Assembly (NCBI GenBank): GCA_944381435.1
Contig: CALWLD010000015.1
Location: forward strand, 1-55,150
Direction of reading: 5' to 3'
Length of the DNA: 55,150 nucleotides
Source of the DNA: an uncultured Clostridia bacterium
Lineage (GTDB): Bacteria; Bacillota; Clostridia; Lachnospirales; CAG-274
Shown: piece after piece, positions 52,034 through 55,150 of the stretch
Position numbering within the stretch: position 1 is the stretch's first letter
Layout: the number at the start of each line of letters is the position of its first letter
Position numbers and translations under genes: made by a program
The notes under the pieces: model-generated
What the model was told of the DNA's origin: nothing
Databases searched by the model: none
Seen by the model: only the letters and a program-made list of their open reading frames with translations

Positions 52034-53278
52034 ATGAAAAATAAAATATATTTACCTGATATTGTTGGAGGAGGATACAGAGAATACTGGAACTTTAAAG
52101 GCAGATTTAGAATATGTAAAGGCTCTAGAGCTAGCAAAAAATCTAAAACTACTGCATTAAACTTTATTGTTAGAATAATAAAATATAAGGATGCTAACCT
52201 TTTAGTTGTTAGAAAAACTTATGCAACCCTTAAAGATAGCTGTTTTACTGAACTTATGTGGGCTATTGAAACTTTAGGCGTTTCTAAATACTTTGATATT
52301 AAACTATCTCCTCTTGAAATTACTTATTTACCTACTAATCAAAAAATATATTTTAGAGGACTTGACGACCCTTTGAAAATAACATCTATTACTGTTTTAA
52401 AAGGTGTTTTATGTTGGCTATGGGTTGAGGAGGCTTATGAAATAGATAAGGAAGAGGACTTTGAAATTTTACAAGAAAGTATTAGAGGGGTTGTTCCTAA
52501 TGGGCTTTTTAAGCAGATAACCTTAACATTTAACCCTTGGAACGAAAAGCATTGGATAAAAAAACGATTTTTTGACTGTGAAAAAGATGAGGATATATTA
52601 GCTATTACCACAAACTATTTAATTAATGAATGGCTAGATGATGCTGATATGAAAATGTTTGAGGATATGAAGAAAAATAACCCTAGAAGGTATCAGGTTG
52701 CAGGGCTTGGAGAATGGGGTGTTAGCGATGGGCTTGTTTACGAAAATTTTTATGAAATGGAGTTTAATATAGAAGATATTTCTATAAAAGAAGATGTTGT
52801 TTCTATTTTTGGCCTTGACTTTGGATATACTAATGACCCTACTGCACTATTTTGTGGCTTAGTTGATACTAAATTAAAAGAAATTTATGTATTTGATGAG
52901 CTTTACAAAAAGGCACTTACCAATTTTAAAATTTATGAAGAGATTTTAAAATTAGGATATAATAAAGAGGTTATTGTGGCAGATTCTGCTGAGCCTAAAA
53001 GCATTGAAGAGCTTAGAGAACTTGGACTTGAAAGAATACGACCTGCTAAAAAAGGAAAAGATAGCCTAAATAATGGTATACAATTTATACAAGATTTTAA
53101 AATAATTATACACCCTAGATGTAAGAACTTTTTAAATGAAATATGTAATTACACTTGGTGTAAAGACAATAGAGGAAGGCCTATTAATACTCCTATAGAT
53201 GATTTTAACCATTTATTAGATGCTATGCGTTATGCTATTCAATCTATAAATAGACAAGATAGATTTAGCTTTAAATAA
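52034..53278 (+). CDS. Terminase large subunit, PBSX family
   Basis: A 414-residue packaging motor. The N-terminal ATPase has a Walker A variant in ICKGSRASKKSKTTALN, a Walker B-like block GVLCWLWVEEAYEI and the coupling segment ITLTFNPWNEKHWI. The C-terminal RNase-H-like nuclease has its acidic residues in IFGLDFGYTNDPTALFCG, VIVADSAEPKSIEEL and PIDDFNHLLDAMRYAI. The PBSX/Terminase_3 type is the match. It abuts terS and precedes the portal gene by 19 bases. Confidence 0.94.
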   Translation: MKNKIYLPDIVGGGYREYWNFKGRFRICKGSRASKKSKTTALNFIVRIIKYKDANLLVVRKTYATLKDSCFTELMWAIETLGVSKYFDIKLSPLEITYLPTNQKIYFRGLDDPLKITSITVLKGVLCWLWVEEAYEIDKEEDFEILQESIRGVVPNGLFKQITLTFNPWNEKHWIKKRFFDCEKDEDILAITTNYLINEWLDDADMKMFEDMKKNNPRRYQVAGLGEWGVSDGLVYENFYEMEFNIEDISIKEDVVSIFGLDFGYTNDPTALFCGLVDTKLKEIYVFDELYKKALTNFKIYEEILKLGYNKEVIVADSAEPKSIEELRELGLERIRPAKKGKDSLNNGIQFIQDFKIIIHPRCKNFLNEICNYTWCKDNRGRPINTPIDDFNHLLDAMRYAIQSINRQDRFSFK

Positions 53279-53297
53279 TTATTTAAAGGAGGTTTTT

Positions 53298-54692
53298 ATG
53301 AACCTTGAATATAATTTTAAAACTTATGAGGTTAATGATTTAATAAATAAGTTTGGAAATGAACAAGCTTTTATTAAATTTTTAGAAAAAAATATAGATA
53401 GTTTTTTAAAATCTAAAAAGCGAAACAATATGATTGATGGTGAACAATATTACATAGGTAATCACGATATTTTACATAGAAAGCGTACTATTATTGGTGC
53501 CGATGGTAAAAATCAAGAAATAGAAAACTTACCCAATAATAAAATTGTTGACAATCAATATGCTAGAGTTGTTGACCAGAAAAACAGTTACTTGTTATCA
53601 AAGCCTATGAGCATTTATTGTGAAGACAAAGATTTTATAACAAAAATTGACAAAATTTTTAATAAGTCTTTTTATAGGCTCATTAAAAATATAGGTGAAG
53701 ATGCTATTAACTGTGGTATAGCTTGGCTTTATATATTTTTTGATGAAAATGGACATATAGATTTCAAAAGATTTAAGCCTTATGAAATATTGCCTATATG
53801 GTCTGATGAAGAACATACTATACTTGATTGTTTACTTAGAATATATGACATTGAAGTTTATGAAAATGATGATACAAATATAATAACGCAAGTTGAGCTA
53901 TACACAAAAACTGGAATACAATACTATATTTTACATAATGAAACATTAATATTAGATAAGCTAAAGGGCTTTAAGCCTTATATATATAATTCTTATAATT
54001 TTCCTTTATCTTGGGACAAAATCCCTGTGATATCTTTTAAATTTAATTCTAAAGAAATTCCACTTATTAAAAGAATAAAAACTTTACAGGATTCTTTAAA
54101 TACTGTTAGAAGCGATTTTATGAATAATATGCAAGAAGATGCTAGAAACACTATCCTTGTTTTGAAAAATTATGATGGCACTAATTTAGCTGAATTTAGA
54201 AAAAATTTATCTGAATATGGCGTTGTAAAAGTTAAAACTATTGATGGAAATGACGGTGGTGTTGAGGCTTTAAAAATAAATATTGATAGCCAAAACTATG
54301 AGCTATTAGCTAAAGCACTTAAAAAAGCCATAATTGAAAACGCTAGAGGTTATGACTGCAAAGATGAAAAGATGGGGCTTAACCCTAACCAAATGAACAT
54401 ACAAAGCATATACGCAGACATTGACCTTGATGCTGGACTTATGGAAACTGAATTTCAAGCATCTTTTGAAAAATTATTTTGGTTTATTAAACAGTATTTC
54501 AATTACATTTATAAAAAAGATTTTAGTGAAACTAGCATAGATGTTATATTTAACAAAGATATTTTGATAAATGAAACAGAGGCTATTGAAAATTGTATTA
54601 AATCTATAAATATTTTATCTAAAGAAACTGTTATTGCTAGGCACCCTTGGGTATCTAATATTAAAAAAGAACTTAAAAAAAATAATTTATAA
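53298..54692 (+). CDS. Phage portal protein, SPP1 gp6 type
   Basis: A 464-residue portal protein that forms the ring at the capsid vertex through which DNA passes. Signatures: the N-terminal stretch GEQYYIGNHDILHRKRTIIG, NNKIVDNQYARVVDQKNSYLL, then the stem region LSWDKIPVISFKFNSKEIPL and the clip/crown part ARGYDCKDEKMGLNPNQMNIQSIYADID. It is preceded by AAAGGAGG and follows terL by 19 bases, the standard late-gene order. The C-terminus ends in a basic run (KKELKKNN). Confidence 0.93.
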   Translation: MNLEYNFKTYEVNDLINKFGNEQAFIKFLEKNIDSFLKSKKRNNMIDGEQYYIGNHDILHRKRTIIGADGKNQEIENLPNNKIVDNQYARVVDQKNSYLLSKPMSIYCEDKDFITKIDKIFNKSFYRLIKNIGEDAINCGIAWLYIFFDENGHIDFKRFKPYEILPIWSDEEHTILDCLLRIYDIEVYENDDTNIITQVELYTKTGIQYYILHNETLILDKLKGFKPYIYNSYNFPLSWDKIPVISFKFNSKEIPLIKRIKTLQDSLNTVRSDFMNNMQEDARNTILVLKNYDGTNLAEFRKNLSEYGVVKVKTIDGNDGGVEALKINIDSQNYELLAKALKKAIIENARGYDCKDEKMGLNPNQMNIQSIYADIDLDAGLMETEFQASFEKLFWFIKQYFNYIYKKDFSETSIDVIFNKDILINETEAIENCIKSINILSKETVIARHPWVSNIKKELKKNNL

Positions 54693-54760
54693 ATATTTAT
54701 AATTTTAAAGGTTGGGAAAGGGATTGGCGGGATAAAAAAATAAAATTTAAGGAGGTCTTT

Positions 54761-55150
54761 ATGGACGTAAAACAACTAATTAGTTTTGGCTTAGAAGAAG
54801 CTAAAGCAACTGAAATTTACAATAAAATACAAGATTATATCTCAGATGAGGTTAAAAAGAAAACTAAAGAATTTGAAGAAAAAATTTCTTTATTAAACCT
54901 TAATATGATTGTTGAAAGGCATTTATTTAAAGCTGGTGCTAAAAACATTAAAGCTACTAAAGCTTTAATTGACATTGACAAGCTTAACAAGAAAAATATT
55001 GATGAAGAGCTTATTAAACAGATGATAGATGAGCTTAAAAACAACGAAGAAACTAGATTTTTATTTTTTGAACAAGATGTTCTTAAACTAAAAGGATTTA
55101 AGCCTTTTGAAACTAACTTAAATAAAAATACAGTAAATAAAAATTTAAGC
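54761..55150 (+). CDS. Phage scaffold protein, GP20 type (3' end cut by window)
   Basis: The first 130 residues of a protein read off the window edge. It starts MDVKQLISFGLEEAKATEIY after AAGGAGG. A charged coiled-coil segment (ISDEVKKKTKEFEEKI) is followed by HLFKAGAKNIKATKALIDID, the typical block of phage minor structural protein GP20, which acts as a capsid assembly scaffold. It is 68 bases after the portal gene. A head protease is not found between portal and scaffold in this window. Confidence 0.75.
   Translation, partial: MDVKQLISFGLEEAKATEIYNKIQDYISDEVKKKTKEFEEKISLLNLNMIVERHLFKAGAKNIKATKALIDIDKLNKKNIDEELIKQMIDELKNNEETRFLFFEQDVLKLKGFKPFETNLNKNTVNKNLS

Overview
The window is very AT-rich and reads as a chromosomal segment of a low-GC, endospore-forming, flagellated anaerobe of the class Clostridia. 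The evidence is spoIVA with a sigma-E-like promoter, mreB followed by flagellar rod genes, hemZ, GatCAB, SLH-domain surface proteins and a strong AT codon bias. A Lachnospirales-type organism is my guess from gene content only. Phage genes lie at both ends, and most of the middle is conserved core genome.

Left end (1-3132): the lysis end of a prophage (holin tail, amidase), a YefM/YoeB-type toxin-antitoxin pair with its own promoter and palindromic operator, then about 1 kb of decayed gene fragments (polysaccharide deacetylase, IS OrfA, alkaline-phosphatase-type, HAD), a first copy of an interspersed structured repeat, and an orphan protein made of two PTS EIIB domains.

Core block 1 (3275-25327): a minus-strand operon rlmL-like/GNAT/gatC/gatA/gatB with an unusually short GatC; tgt and single-chain purL; gap with a hairpin leader; cdaA-cdaR (cyclic di-AMP synthesis and its regulator); and a minus-strand run DUF2156, GNAT, dnaE, pfkA, pyk. 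The second repeat copy lies between pfkA and pyk and supplies the pfkA stop codon.

Middle (25414-37616): csoR-copA copper efflux with an operator-like promoter; two SLH proteins, one of them a 1,164-residue S-layer-like protein with Ig-like repeats; a DUF898 membrane protein; and a TPP riboswitch with terminator ahead of a thiamine-binding protein and a ThiXYZ-type pyrimidine ABC transporter. The third repeat copy sits inside that leader. An unrecognised membrane/TPR-like protein follows.

Core block 2 (37698-50577): rel, dtd, a metallo-beta-lactamase-fold hydrolase, hemZ, hisS and aspS; then mreB, flhO, flhP(flgG) and a FlgJ-type rod-binding protein, convergent with spoIVA.

Right end (50580-55150): a PBSX-like phage module with a divergent repressor/regulator switch carrying two matching operators, an ArpU/Xpf-like late activator, small and large terminase, portal and a GP20-type scaffold protein cut by the window edge. 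No integrase or replication gene lies between the switch and the terminase.

The most novel signal I find is the three-copy, roughly 115-121 bp repeat (2476-2594, 18628-18748, 33761-33875). It has paired ends, a small perfect hairpin and a long hairpin, and substitutions between copies preserve pairing. It is either a structured RNA element or a small hairpin-ended mobile element. I saw no tRNA, rRNA or CRISPR.
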